Below, in pieces: positions 36,454-48,960 of a stretch of 64,000 nucleotides of DNA. The position numbers were made by a program, and so were the translations under genes. Source of the DNA: Trema orientale (taxonomy: Eukaryota; Streptophyta; Magnoliopsida; Rosales; Cannabaceae). The stretch lies in contig JXTC01000026.1 of NCBI GenBank assembly GCA_002914845.1, positions 1,236,712 to 1,300,711 of the forward strand. Reading direction: 5' to 3'. A model generated the notes under the pieces. It searched no databases. It saw only the letters and a list, made by a program, of their open reading frames with translations, and was not told the origin of the DNA. Within the stretch, counting starts at the first letter, position 1. Each line of letters opens with the position of its first letter.

Positions 36454-38577
36454 TGATGCAATTGATGTCGCGGGGCGGGTTGTGATTGGAGAAAAACCAA
36501 CCGTTCTAAGCTAATAGGGAAGTGCTAGGAGATTCTATATGAGGTGTCTAGTTCTCATTAGAGAGCTTTACCTGCTTACCAAGAATATCTTCTTCTCGGT
36601 AAGGATAAGACACATAATTGGCTTGTTACATTATGTTAAGCACATAATCAATTAGGACTAATATGTAAATTAGGACTAATTACAAAAATTGGACTAAACT
36701 ACTCCAAAACAAATGTTTAAAGAATATAAATAATAATTAATAATACTAGAAAAACAAACGATATATATATATATATATATATATATGCAGAGGGAGAAGG
36801 GGTTTAGTAGGAGAAGGGATCTAGTAGGGGCATGGATTTTGGGGGAAAAAATTTAGACTTATATTTAAAAAAGAATAAAATAAAATTCATGCCGCCACTA
36901 AAAAAAGTTATCCATATGTTATACATAATCTTCTTCTCCCGTAAGATTAATTTTTCTCTTTATTGTTATTTTTTTAATAATTTTTCTGTATTAGTAAAGA
37001 TTCGTATTCTCATAGATCCATATCAGAATTAATTGTCTATTTCTAATTGCCAATTATTATATATTCATACAAAGAACAGAACTATTAATATCAATTTAAG
37101 TGTTTGTGAGACTTAGAACTAATTTTTATTTAGCCATTACTCCAATCTACTAATAATCGTTATGCTATTAATTTTGAAAATAATCATATAATATTTTAAG
37201 TAAAATAAAATATCTTTTAGGTAATTAGTGTCGTGTATTATTAGATCATGCCGTATTCATATCATGTTTATACCATATTCATATTCGTGCCTAAGATTGT
37301 GCCGTGCTGTGCCAACCCATATTGTCTAAGAAATGAGCTCGGCACAGTCCAACACCTCATATTATGCGTGCTTAGTACAGCCCAAGGTCATCTCCCGTCG
37401 TGTCGTGCTTAGCATGAATTTTCTTTTTTTTTTTGTTCTGCTATCGTGGCTAATATATGGCTCAGCTCATTTGACATCTCTAGTTTAAATTGATATAAAT
37501 AAAAAAGTGTGGATTCTTTTTGGCCTTAAACACAGAACAAGGGAGGTTTTTTTTTCTTTTTTTATTGTCCCTTAATTTCTAAAATCAAATAAAAGGAAAA
37601 ATATGACATTAATAAGGGTATATATGAAAAAAAAAATGTTTGAAGAACTGCTTAGTTTTCACGTTTTTTATATAGGGAGACTAGTTGTTATAATTACTTA
37701 TTTCCCGTTATTTTTGCTTATTTGAATTTTTACTAGCCTTTGAGTGTTAATTTCTTTTCTTTTCTTTTTCAAAGAATCCTCAGAGAAAAAAAAAAAATCT
37801 CTGAGTTCAATACCGGTTTCCAACTTCAATTTAAATATTAAATATTTTTAATATATTTAAACTAAACCGTATTTAAGACATTTCACATTACTGATTTAAT
37901 TGAAAAAGTGAGTGAGTGGATACTTACTATGGGGGTATATTTTGAATTTCTAAAAATAAATGGTGTGGAGTGATCGTTATCAATAATAGAGAAGGTGTTT
38001 CTGATATCAGTCCTAACTCCCTTATTTGGAACACAGAATAAAGATAGGATTGGATAGATCAATAAAATTAATTTCATATTTGGTGCATGAATATAAGAGG
38101 TATTAAAATAATACACTCTAAAAATAATACTAAGTAATTTTATCTTCTTAAGAATTTGGGACTGGGAGGGATTAATAATTTACTTAAAGGTGGTAAAATT
38201 GATATTCTTCAAAATTATATTAAAAGTGGTTTTCTTGAAATTCTTTTAAAACTAGAAAATTCAAAAATAGTAGTACTCAAAATATTTTTTTACTTTTCTA
38301 AATTAATCAAATCTCAAAATTTATTATTTAGTTAAAGATATGAGACCTAATCTTATCTTAATAAAATATAGCACACTAAATATGAGATAGGATTGGACTA
38401 TAATCATATCTCATCTCATCCTGTCCTACACAATTCAATTCTTTAAACTAGTCTATCCTATCATATTCTATAAACACTACTATTTACTCCGAATCATAAG
38501 CTTATCACAAGATATGTGGCCTTATGTAATAGCTAAATGATCATATTTATTAGATCCCACAAACATAAATGACTGAT
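36454..38577. other. Intergenic with an (AT)n tract and a hAT-like relic at about 37240-37490
   Basis: An (AT)n microsatellite lies at 36761-36786. At 37240-37490, GTGCCGTGCTGTGCCAACCC, GGCACAGTCCAACAC and a right end reading, reversed, TAGAGATGTCAAATGAGCTG resemble non-autonomous hAT elements with GTGCCG-rich interiors. The left terminus is not found. No gene is supported. Confidence 0.4.
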
Positions 38578-38585
38578 ATTCAGCC

Positions 38586-41500
38586 TAGGGATGTCAATTT
38601 GCCCCGCGGGTTGGGGTCCCCACGGTGCCCCGCCCCTAGTTGGGAGGATTCGGGAGGGGTGGGGGGGACTATTCAGGGACGGGGACGGGGACGGGGTCGG
38701 TATGTAAATATATACCTGAGTCGGGGTCGGCGGAGGTATTCCCCACCCCGAACCCGCCCCAATATACTTATTACCTTATTTAAAAAAAATAATATATAAA
38801 TACAAACATTAAAAAAAAAAATAAATAGATGCTCACATTTTGAACCCTAGCCGTCTCATTCACGAATCACATTCTCCTCCTTCTCTTCGGTCTTTAATCG
38901 TCACCCACCGCTCAATCCATTTGTCTGCATCTTTGTCATCGTCGTCCTACTTTGCTTCGATTTTCACTTGTCACTCACTCAGCACAAGTCTCCAGTCGTC
39001 GTCCTTCTCCATCACCTTCAGAGGTAAGCCGTTAGACCACGGCTTCAGTCAGCTCACCTCTCCATCAAGCTTCAGTTCGTAGCAGCAGTTCATGGTTCAT
39101 TGGCGTCATTGTCCTCAGCTTCGGTGGCCTGACCTCTTGTCATCTTCACCTCCAATGGTCGTCCTAAAGTTCAACTCGACAGCCACAGGCACAGCTTCGT
39201 CATCCACCTCAATCTGCTTCAAGACTCAGGTATATGGTAGTGTTGAATGCATAGCTTCACTTCTGATTCTTTAATCTCATGTTTAGATCCTATCAAAATA
39301 TATCGGTCCAAGGAACACCATCCCATAGACAGTAGGTTGAGTTTTTTTTTTTTTGTGATTAATATGAATTGTATCTTTTTCCGAATAGTATCTGATTCTG
39401 TTTATTTGAGAAATTGATTTGAATATGTTGTGTATTATTACTTATTTTAGCCAAGTACCATAACTTTGAAGTTTGAAAGCACAATGATCATTTCTGCATT
39501 TTGTATTAGGAGAAAATACTTGTAAGTCATGGGTATTAATATTATTAATTACTTTAGCTATGAAGTATTGGACAACATACTTTTATCTTTAATTATTTTT
39601 TGATCAGTTGCTTATTTATATGAACTTTTCATTTTAATTTACTACCACTTTATTAGGTTTTTTTTTATGATAATAAGATGTCTAATTTATTGAGTTGAGT
39701 ACTTAAAATACTTCAACAACTTGATTTCGTTATCTATTTGTAGGAAAGCTATGGATAGAAACACTGAATCTGGACCTGAACAAATTACTACAAAAGATAT
39801 TCCATGATTTCCACCGTTCCTTCGTCTCCAAATATTGATGATACAACCCCACCAACTACTGATGGTGAGTCTGAAGGGAAAGGTGGGAAAAGGAAATTGA
39901 CCTCTGTTGTTTGGGAACACTTCAAGAAGCAAAAAATTGATGGACTTGATAAAGCAGTTTGCAATTATTGTGGCAAGAAATTGGGAGGATCAAGCAAAAA
40001 TGAAACCAAGCATTTGCATGACCATTTCAAGATTTGTCCTCTTAGGAGACATAGAGACATAAAGCAATCTCTTTTGAATCCTAATAGGAATGCAAGTACT
40101 TCACTTGGCACATATATATTAATTTGATCAAGATTTTGCAAGAACACAACTTGCTAATATGATTATCCTACACGAGTATCCTCTCAATATTATTGAGCAT
40201 GAAGGATTCAGAAATTTTGTTAATTCAATCTAAACATTATTTAAGTATGTGTCTAGAAATAGGTACCATCAGGCAAGACATCATGCAGATTTTTATGACT
40301 GGAAAGTTGAAACAAGGCAGTCCTTGATTGAAAATCGTGGTAGAATTGCCATTACAATAGATATGTGGATATCTAATAATAAAAAAAAGGATATATGATG
40401 GTAACTGCACATTATATTGATGAGTCTTGGTTTCTTCAGAGTGGAATTATAAGGTAGTTATACTTGTAATTTGGTCTTTCTTTGTCCTTAAATTATTTTT
40501 AAACATTCTCTAATTAGCTTATTCTATGTATTGTAGGTTCCTGTATGTGCTTGCTCCTCATACTGCAAAAATTCTATCAAAGAAATTGATGGAGTGTTTG
40601 ATAGCATGGGGCATTGATCATAAGTTATCTACTTTAACTCTAGATAACTGTAGTACTAATTTTGCTATGATAGATTTGATGAAAAGAAAGTTAGAAGAAA
40701 CTTCATCATTGTTCTTGGGTGAGGAACTTCTCCATATGCATTGTGGTGCGCATATTCTAAACTTAATTATTAAAGAGGGATTAGAAACAATTAAAGTGGG
40801 GATTGAACATATTCGTGAGAGTGTATCTTTTTGGACTGCAACACCAAACCGAGTTGAACAATTTGAGGAAGGTGCACGACAAATCAATCTTTCATGCACT
40901 AGAAAGTTAGTTCTTGATTGTAAAACTAGGTGGAATTCTATATATTTGATGCTTATTAGTACCACAGTTTATAAGGATGTTTTTAGACACCTAAATCTCA
41001 CTGAGAAAAAATATAACTACTTGCATACTAAAAATGAATGGCACTTAGCAAAGGTGATGTGTGATAAACTGAAATTATTTTATAATATTACTGAGATGTT
41101 TTCAGGCACCAACTATCTTACAGCTAACCTCTTTTTTTCAAGGATTTGTGAAATTAAGTTATTGCTTAATGATTGCCTTGTATCAGAATATTCTGAGATA
41201 AGATTGATGGCATCGAATATGATGGAAAAATTTGACAAATATTGGTAGGATAAACATCGAGTATTGGCTTTAGCAACAGTTTTAGATCTTAGGTTTAAGA
41301 TGAAACTAATTGAATATTAGTTTCTGCAAATTTATGGTGAAGAGGAGGCCCCATTTGAAATTGAAAAGAATAGAAATCATTACTTTGATCTAGTGAAAGC
41401 ATACCAATCGAATAATCTTGATAATATTGGAAATGCTAGTACTGGCAATTCATCTCGTTCCTCGCAAGCTAATGTGGATTGTAATGATGGTGTGGATCCT

Positions 41501-42534
41501 TTGTTGGGTTATAATTTATTTGTTAGTAGTACTACCAATGTTGATCATGTTAAGTCTAAATTAGAATACTATTTGGAGAAGGCTGTGTTGCCTAGGACTA
41601 GTCAATTTGATATTCTAGCTTGGTGGAAGACCAATGCACTTAAATATCCAACATTGCAAATAATTGCTAGAGCTATTTTGGTTGTTCCTTTGTCTATCGT
41701 TGCTTCTGAGTCTACTTTCAGTACTAGTAGTAGACATATGACTAAGCATTGTAATAGGCTTCATCCAAACACATTGGAGGCTTTGGTATGTGCACAAGAT
41801 TGTTTATGGGCTGATAGAATAGGTATGATATTCATATTTATATCTTTTTAATTTTTCCTTTTCTTTCTAAATGATTGTTAATATAATCTTTTGTTAATTT
41901 TTTCCCTTTAGATCCATCTACGAAAGTGTCTAAATATGCCACAATGGAAGAACATATAAACGATGGAGAAGAGGTAAAGCAAATAATGTATTGACATAAT
42001 ATCTTATTTACTTTAAATTACTAAGCTAATATAATTTTTTTTTTGTTATGTGGTGTGTTGTAGGGTGCAAGTTATGTGGATTTTGAACATTGAAGATCTT
42101 TGTGAAGATGAAGATGTGTTATTGTGACTTATATGAGGACTTATAGTGTTTATGGAATCATTTGGTGTTATTGTTTTAGAATATCTATTATATGAATTTT
42201 GAAGATTAAAGATTTTGTGAAGATAACTATGTGTTATTGTGACTTGTGTAAGGATTTATGGTGTTTATAGACTAATGATATTTTTCTAGTTTTTGGACTT
42301 ATGTATTTTTTTGTTCTTAGTGTTTTGTATGTTCTTGATTCTAACAAGATTAGAGTAGTGTTTGTGTTTATATATATGACTAAGTTTTTTTCTTTTTTTT
42401 TTAATAAATCTGGCGGAGATTCCCCGCTCCGCTGGGGATTCTCCAAAGTCGGGGACGGGGCGGAGATAAAATCTGGGAATGGGGAGGGGGACGGGGGCAT
42501 TCTCCAGTCCCGTCCCGCACCGTTTACATCCTTA
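38586..42534 (+). mobile_element. Complete but decayed hAT transposon with transposase gene
   Basis: This 3949-bp element has termini TAGGGATGTCAATTTGCCCC and TAAGGATGTAAACGGTGCGG (right end reversed). The flanking 8-mers ATTCAGCC (38578-38585) and ATCCAGCC (42535-42542) agree at 7 of 8 bases. Subterminal DNA at both ends is rich in GGGGACGGGG runs. Inside are a pyrimidine-rich leader (about 38830-39230), an intron, and a transposase frame ending at 42093. The terminal motif is shared with the 697-bp element at 20102. Confidence 0.9.
39751..42093 (+). pseudogene. hAT transposase pseudogene (BED finger, RICESLEEPER/DAYSLEEPER type)
   Basis: The N-terminal part (39804-40127) holds a BED zinc finger: VWEHFKKQKI..AVCNYCGKKL..HLHDHFKICPL. 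The next part, 40128-40453, needs a frame change and reads FDQDFARTQLANMIILHEYP, then GRIAITIDMWISNN. After an intron (40454-40536) comes the catalytic region: LSTLTLDNCSTNFAMIDLM, HCGAHILNLIIKEGL, DCKTRWNSIYLML. The dimerisation end is ILAWWKTNALKYPTL..VVPLSIVASESTFST. Two small 3' exons (41912-41973, 42064-42093) finish the frame. Damage: frameshifts near 39800, 40120 and an A-run at 40380, a TAA near 40230, and TAG at 41246 and 41318. No working protein is expected. Confidence 0.88.
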
Positions 42535-42943
42535 ATCCAGCCATAGAACGCGGATTGAGCTCCCGGACATATGATAAAAAAAACTTTATTGCATTAATCT
42601 ATCCTATCAATTATTCGTCCTCGCAATTATTAGCCCTATCGTATCATTCCTATCATATCGCCCAATTAATATCCACACCATACAGTTAGCTGCTCAACCA
42701 CTCTTTACAGTTCTACATATTTCTAGACTCTTTCAGCAATTTTAAATAATAAATTGTCCAAAAAGGAAACAAAAAAATTTAAATAATAGAGTATTATATT
42801 TATTTGAAATCCAGTGGTTGATTCTAGCATCTTTCCTATAAGAAAGGTAAATTAAAAGAGTAGACATTTCTTAGACTGCTCTCCTTAATTGGAGGAAAGA
42901 AAAAAAAAAAAAAAAAAAAGAGAGAATCTTCATACTCACTCAG
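42535..42943. promoter_or_regulatory. Short upstream region of the HPR3-like gene
   Basis: Only about 400 bases separate the right end of the hAT transposon from the ATG. The last 50 bases include a run of about 20 A. No convincing TATA box is seen. The transposon thus sits directly against the promoter. Confidence 0.4.
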
Positions 42944-45778
42944 ATGGTCCAATCAGTCAATAAAACAGAAGCAGTTAATGGCAACTCCAGAGGCCTCCCG
43001 GTGGTCCTAGTTCTCAGACCACCGCCGGTACTCACAATGTTCGAAGACCGATTCGCCGAAAGGTTCCGCATCTTGAAGGCCTATGATTCGGGCCTCCCTC
43101 TCGACCAGTTCCTCGCGTCGTCTCCTCAGGCGCAATCCGCGACGGCCCTGTTGTGCTACGGCGGGATCGCCATCCCCGACGGGATTCGTATCTCCGGCGA
43201 AATTCTCCGGCAGCTCCCCTCGCTGAAGATCGTCGTCAGCACTAGCACCGGCGTTAATTACATTGACGTTTCCGAGTGCCGCCGCCTTGGTATTGCGGTG
43301 GTCAATGCCGGAGATTCGGTGAGTGAGGACGTCGCAGACATGGCGGTTGGCTTGTTTATTGATGTGCTTCGAAAGATCTCCGCCGCTGATCGGTATGTCA
43401 GGAATGGGTGTTGGGCTGCTTCTCGTGATTTTCCTCTCGGTTACAAGGTATTTTCATATTTGGCACTATTTTTTACCAAAAAAAAAAAAAAAAACTTTTT
43501 TTTTTAATCTTTAGAAAAAAAAAATTAATTTTCCTTCCCATAAACTGGGGAGAAATAAGTAAAAATCCATTAAAAAGATTCAAAAGCTCAGTATACAATT
43601 TCAGATTGAATATCCTTTTCTTTTCTTCTACCTGGTTTGCTGTAATTTCATCTTCTATTCTTTTTCTTTTATATATATATATAAATAAAAGAAATGAAAA
43701 AGGAAGTAGGAAAACGAAAGAAGCGGGAAAAAAAAAAAAATGAGAACGGGCAGGCAAAAGAAAAAATGTTAGGGATTTGCGTGAGGGGCTATAAAAAATT
43801 TGACAGTGGGGTAGTAGAGAAGAGAACAAAGGAATGGGATGCGCGCACAAGAGAAGATTATTTAGTCTATTTTACCCTATAAATCATGTGTGCTTTTATG
43901 TCGAGATAATATTATTTTTATATATTGTATTTTGACACTTTATTCAAATTATATCTTTTATTTTTTATTTTTGTTATTATCAATATTTTAGTAAATTAAC
44001 GAGTCTAAATTAGTTTTAGAGTAAAAATTTATAATCGATTTAAAATTCAAACTTAATATTGGTAATAACAAAAATACTATGTATAAACAGAACAAAGTGA
44101 AGTGTCAAAATACAAAGTATAAAATTAATATTATCTCTTTTGGATAATGCTTGAGGTGCAAATTTGTTTACCAAATTTTTAATAATAATACATGTGGCAT
44201 ATGATTTGTCCTTATCTCTTTTAAGTCTTATCTGAATTGCGCGCAATACTTAGGGTGCAAATATACCTGGACCTCCTTTTCAATTTTCTTTTAGTTATAC
44301 ATTTTTTACAAGTATAATTTATTACTTTCTATTTTTGTTAGAAACAAAGTATACATTCTACCATGAAATTCTGGAAACCCTTATAATAACTTACCCCATA
44401 AATCATGTGTGCTTTTATGTCGAGATAATTATCTTGTATTTTGATACTTCTTTTAAATTATATCTTTTATTTTTATTATTAGGAACATTTTAGTAAATTA
44501 ACTACTCTAAATTGATTTTAGGATAAAAATTTATAACAGATTTCAAATTCAAAGTTTAATATTGATAATAACAAAAACACTATATATAAATAGAATCAAG
44601 TATCAAAATACAAATATAAAAATAATATTATCTCTTTTGGATAATGTTTGAGGTACAAACTTGTTTATCAATTTTTAATACATGTGATTTGTCCCTATCT
44701 CTTTTATGTCTTTATTTGGATTACGTGCAAATATACCCTGGGCCTCCTTTTCAATTTTCTTTTAGTTACATTTTTTACACGTATAATTTATTACTTTTTA
44801 TTTTTGTTAGAAACAAAGTATACATTCTACCATGAAATTCTTGAAACCCTTATAATAACTTACCATTTCACTCTTCAAAATTACCCATCAAACAGATTAG
44901 AAAATATTTAAAAGAAGGGTCAAAAGTAAAGTTCGAAAAATACAAATATTAGTGGAGTATGATATTATTAAATACAAATGACATTCGAAATATATCTTAT
45001 TCAGGTAATTTAAAGATTAAATGGGTGAATTACGAAGAATATTTTAAATGTAGAAGGAAAAAAATATAATTATATTCAGAGAAGGTAATTTTACCATGCA
45101 AATTGAATATACAAAATCTGCTTGGTGATAGTTTTGTTTATGTAAAAAAAACTTAATAAAGAATATGGTACTCAATGCACTTTGGGTTAGTCTCACAACA
45201 ACAACAAATTACATGGTTGATCTAAAAGATTCTCAGAATTTCACAATTAGCAGTTGAGAGATAAGCGAGTAGGGATCGTTGGATTGGGAAAAATCGGCAC
45301 TCGAGTTGCGAAAAGGCTAGAGGCGTTCGGCTGTAAAATCTCATACAACTCAAGGAAGAAGAAGGACGCAGTCTCATACCATTTCTACAATGATATATCT
45401 GAGCTTGCCGCTGAGAGTGATGCTCTTATTATTTGTTGTAACTTGAATGACCAAACTCGCCACATGATTGACGCAAAAGTTTTGCATGCGTTGGGGAAAC
45501 ATGGAGTCATAGTCAACGTGGGACGTGGTGAAATCGTGAATGAGAAAGAAATGATTGAATGTTTGGTACGGGGAGAGATTGGAGGCGCTGGTCTGGAGGC
45601 GTTCGAAGATGAGCCAAATGTTCCACAGGAGTTGTTTGGAATGGAGAATGTAGTTCTCTCGCCACATAATGGAATCTTTACAATAGAATCTCTTGAGTCA
45701 TTGTGTGAGGTTACCATTGGAAATTTGGAAGCTTTTTTCACCCAAAAGCCTTTGCTTTCCGAGATTATGGAGGATTAG
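42944..45778 (+). CDS. HPR3: Glyoxylate/hydroxypyruvate reductase, HPR3 type (two exons)
   Basis: A D-isomer 2-hydroxyacid dehydrogenase that reduces hydroxypyruvate to D-glycerate and glyoxylate to glycolate with NAD(P)H, tied to photorespiration. Exon 1 is 42944-43447 (168 codons), ending GYK before donor GTATTT. The intron is 43448-45253, with AG acceptor. Exon 2 is 45254-45778 (174 codons plus TAG), giving 342 residues. The substrate-binding part has STSTGVNYIDV near residue 105. The Rossmann loop is GLGKIG (178-183), and the following YNSRKKK favours NADP(H). Catalytic residues by family pattern are Arg259 (NVGRGEIVN), Glu288 (FEDEPNVP) and His306 (LSPHN). The frame is intact. A homopolymer-rich frame continuing past 43447 is intron read-through. 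The family also includes hydroxyphenylpyruvate reductases, so the preferred substrate is inferred. Confidence 0.92.
43874..44865 (+). repeat. Tandem duplication (about 519- and 470-bp copies) inside the HPR3-like intron
   Basis: Copy 1 (43874-44392) and copy 2 (44393-44865) both run from ACCCYATAAATCATGTGTGC to AAACCCTTATAATAACTTAC. They align throughout, with small deletions in copy 2. Each copy carries an inverted-repeat MITE starting GAGATAATATTATTTTTATA (43903-44140 in copy 1) and an adjacent block starting GGATAATGCTTGAGGTGCAA. Confidence 0.85.
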
Positions 45779-45817
45779 TGACATTACTGTGCTCAAAATG
45801 TGGTATTTGATTCATGG

Positions 45818-45823
45818 AATAAA
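45818..45823 (+). terminator. Possible polyadenylation signal of the HPR3-like gene
   Basis: AATAAA lies 40 bases after the stop codon, followed by further AATAATAAAA. Position is plausible; plant signals are loose. Confidence 0.4.
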
Positions 45824-46453
45824 ATAATAGAATAATAAAAAAAAATTATAACGAGTGGTATTGCAAAGAGAATATGAATAATATTCCATTGCTCGATTAA
45901 AATTTAGAATCAAATGTGAAATGGAATGAAATAAATATTACATTTATAAAAATACCCTTATTTTATATGCTTTGGAAGGACAAAATAAGAAAAAATTGGG
46001 TTTCAGAAATTTGACTTAGGGCTAGTTCAGTATAAGAATAGTGCTAGAGATTCTATCTCTTTTCTCACTTTTTAAATACCACCTGATGTGACATGTGATT
46101 TTAGCGCATTTTAATTGATACTTACTACTCATAAATTTAATAATATTCACTAATTAAATGCGGAAAGATCACCTGGCATATAAGGTAGCATTAAAAAACA
46201 TAGATAATATGTGGGGTCCAAAGCATTATCTATAAGGTATATAATTGCAAATTTTAAAAGAATTACTTCAAGTTATAGCTGAAAAGCAACTAGGTGTTTA
46301 ATAAACTGAAATTCAAAACTATTGTGAGTTAGAAAAACTGTATCGTAGTATTTGGTAAATTGTATAGTTAAATTGTTTTATATTAATATGACAAAAATAG
46401 GCTCAAAATTAATACTTAATTTGTTTACAAACAAATATCCTCACATATATTAA

Positions 46454-46493
<40 letters not shown>

Positions 46494-47065
46494 TTGTTAA
46501 AATATTAAGTTTTATATATGGGTACTTGTTTAATGGGTATTACAATATTTACCCATGGATGTGTATTTCAATTTCAATTATTTGATTTTGATCTGATGAT
46601 TATAATGAATTAAGTAATTTGACCAAAAAAATGTTTTATACTTAATATTTATTTAAATATAGAAAGCTATTTAAAATACTAAAAATAATATACAATTATT
46701 TAAGACTAAGGTATAAATATATGTTTTCTCCATGTCATGTGCGCGTGACATGAAGTAATAAAGTGAGTCTATATAGTATTACTTTCAAATTTATAGGCAT
46801 AAATATATTCTTAAGCTATTTTGCGATCATTTCATATATATATATATATGGGTGACGTTTCAATGGAGATTTTTGTTTTTGCTCTATGGATGGGTACTTT
46901 AATTTGGACCATTAGATTTTGTTCTAATGGCTATTATAATATTAGTGATTTTACTAAAACTTTTAGTATAATTAATAATTACATAAATATAGAAAGTTAT
47001 TTAAACATAAAAGATGGATAACTTGTTTGTGACCTGATGAGTTGGACAGTTTTTTTTTCATTCCC

Positions 47066-47096
<31 letters not shown>

Positions 47097-48639
47097 ATTC
47101 TCATTCCATTGTTGATTCTTATATCTTAGTCTATTGTACTGAAGCCTTTAATTTTGTATTTAGCACATGAAATTATTTGGAAGTTGCACATTTATTAAGC
47201 TATTGAAAATATTAAGTCTTTTTTGATTATTTTTTATATTAAAAAACCTATACACACCAAAAAAAAAATTCAATAAAAAATTTTGAAGCTAAAATCAAAC
47301 TATTAATAAAATATTAGCTATTTATAAAAAATAAAATAAAAATACTAGCTTTCCCTTTTCCCCAACAAAACCACGTTACACGATGAAGTTTTTTGCCCCA
47401 TTTCTCAAGTGCGTTTTGATTTTATTTTTCTCTTTTTTCATTATGTAATATCAAATCTAGTGATATAAGTAGCTTTGCGTTCTATTCCCTTAAAAAAGTA
47501 ATAATTTTCTTTTTTTGTGAATTGTTATCTTAGGTGAGATTACTTAGAAGGAATTAAAAAATTTAAAAAAAAATCTTTTTTGTGAATGGTTATTTTATAT
47601 GGGATTACTTAGAAGAATTGAAATAGAATGAGAATAGATTAGTATGACTTGCTATAACAGGTTGAAAAAGATATACTCATCCATGGAGCATATAAACAAA
47701 AATCTTTATTGAAAATTCTCCTATATATATCAAAAGAAAAATTATGACTTTGAATGATAATATTGAGATCGATTTATTAACCACATTATTCGATATATGT
47801 TTTTGTGAACGTGCTTGTTAGATATATGATTTGAAATAAAGACTTTAATTAAAAGAATGAAAAAACTGAAAGTCATACATTGTCCTCCCCCCCTCCCCCA
47901 ATCTCCTAAGGATCTGACAAAAGGAAAGTAAGAAAAATGTAAAAATAAAAAAAAATTGAATATTTCTAAATCATTCCATCATTTTTTAAAAAACACATAA
48001 AATAAATTCATTTTTACATATATTGAAATGGGAAAAATGAAGTACTTACTCTCTATTTATATATGGATGATGCTAGATATCCCAAAATTTATACCTATTT
48101 TTAATATTAATATATATAGCATATGAGTTTTCACTATTTAATTGGCGTATTAGTACTTATCATAAATAGATTAATTACATTCACCAATTGAATTATAACA
48201 ACTCCTATACCATGTATGTTAATATTAAAATTTGGTATAAATATTACGTGTTAAAATGGATATATGCAAAATCAACTCATATAATTTTATGTATAGCCTA
48301 CTTAGTTTACAATTATACTTTGGTTTACTTGTTTAATTATTTTCATCATACTTGTCAATGTCTTATCAAAAGGAGTTTTAGGTGTGCGCACCAGATATGA
48401 TTAATACATAGAATATATTTGATCAACTTAAAATGAATTTATGTATTCAAGCTAATTCCCAGCTTGAAGTACTAATATTGCCCAAGAAAACATAAAAATA
48501 GTACTCTTCAAGTAGTTTACTTAATACCCACAGATATGTGCACATATGTGAATTTCTTGGCATATGGGTAACTTGATATAATACTTATTGTGTTCTTGTA
48601 TTTTTTTCTTTTTCTTTTCTCCTAATTTTTCATGATAAT
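45824..48639. other. Intergenic, AT-rich, with microsatellites and MITE-like blocks
   Basis: A (TA)n tract is at about 46459-46490 and an (ATT)n tract at about 47072-47095. Block 46037-46240 has ends resembling GTGCTAGAGATTCTAT and, reversed, TAGATAATGCTTTGGACCCC. Block 48065-48240 has ends with ATGATGCTAGATATCCC and inverted TTTATACCAAATTTTAATAT. Both are probable MITEs without clear target duplications. No gene is supported. Confidence 0.45.
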
Positions 48640-48960
48640 ATATGTAATCAAATAGGATACCTAAGATACTTTTTATTTATTTATTATTTTTTCCATCAAA
48701 GCCCAACCTTCCTTCTAATTTCATGGATACTACAGGTAAACTAGTAGAATACCTATAGTAACCTTATAAGATACCTACATTAACTTGATAAAGAATGACA
48801 AAAGTTTAGACTATTTTTTAATTCATATTGCGAAAGTAACTAGATTAGATACTCTTAGTAACTGACCATAAACTAGAAGGAATATCATTTTAAGTTCAAA
48901 AAATAAGTATAGTAATTAGAATTGATACTTCATTGATTTTTTATTTTTTCAAGATTCATG
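48640..48960 (-). repeat. Second locus of the 3.2-4.3 kb degenerate repeat, opposite orientation
   Basis: Reversed, the stretch at 48720-48775 reads GTTACTATAGGTATTCTACT then AGTTTACCTGTAGTATCCAT. It follows the same two-part motif as 3763-3815. Further diverged copies lie at 48650-48670 and 48835-48880. Confidence 0.5.

Noticed and set aside
39687..41797. Minus-strand frames across the hAT transposase
   Set aside because: They are antisense shadows of the conserved transposase frame and lack any domain of their own.
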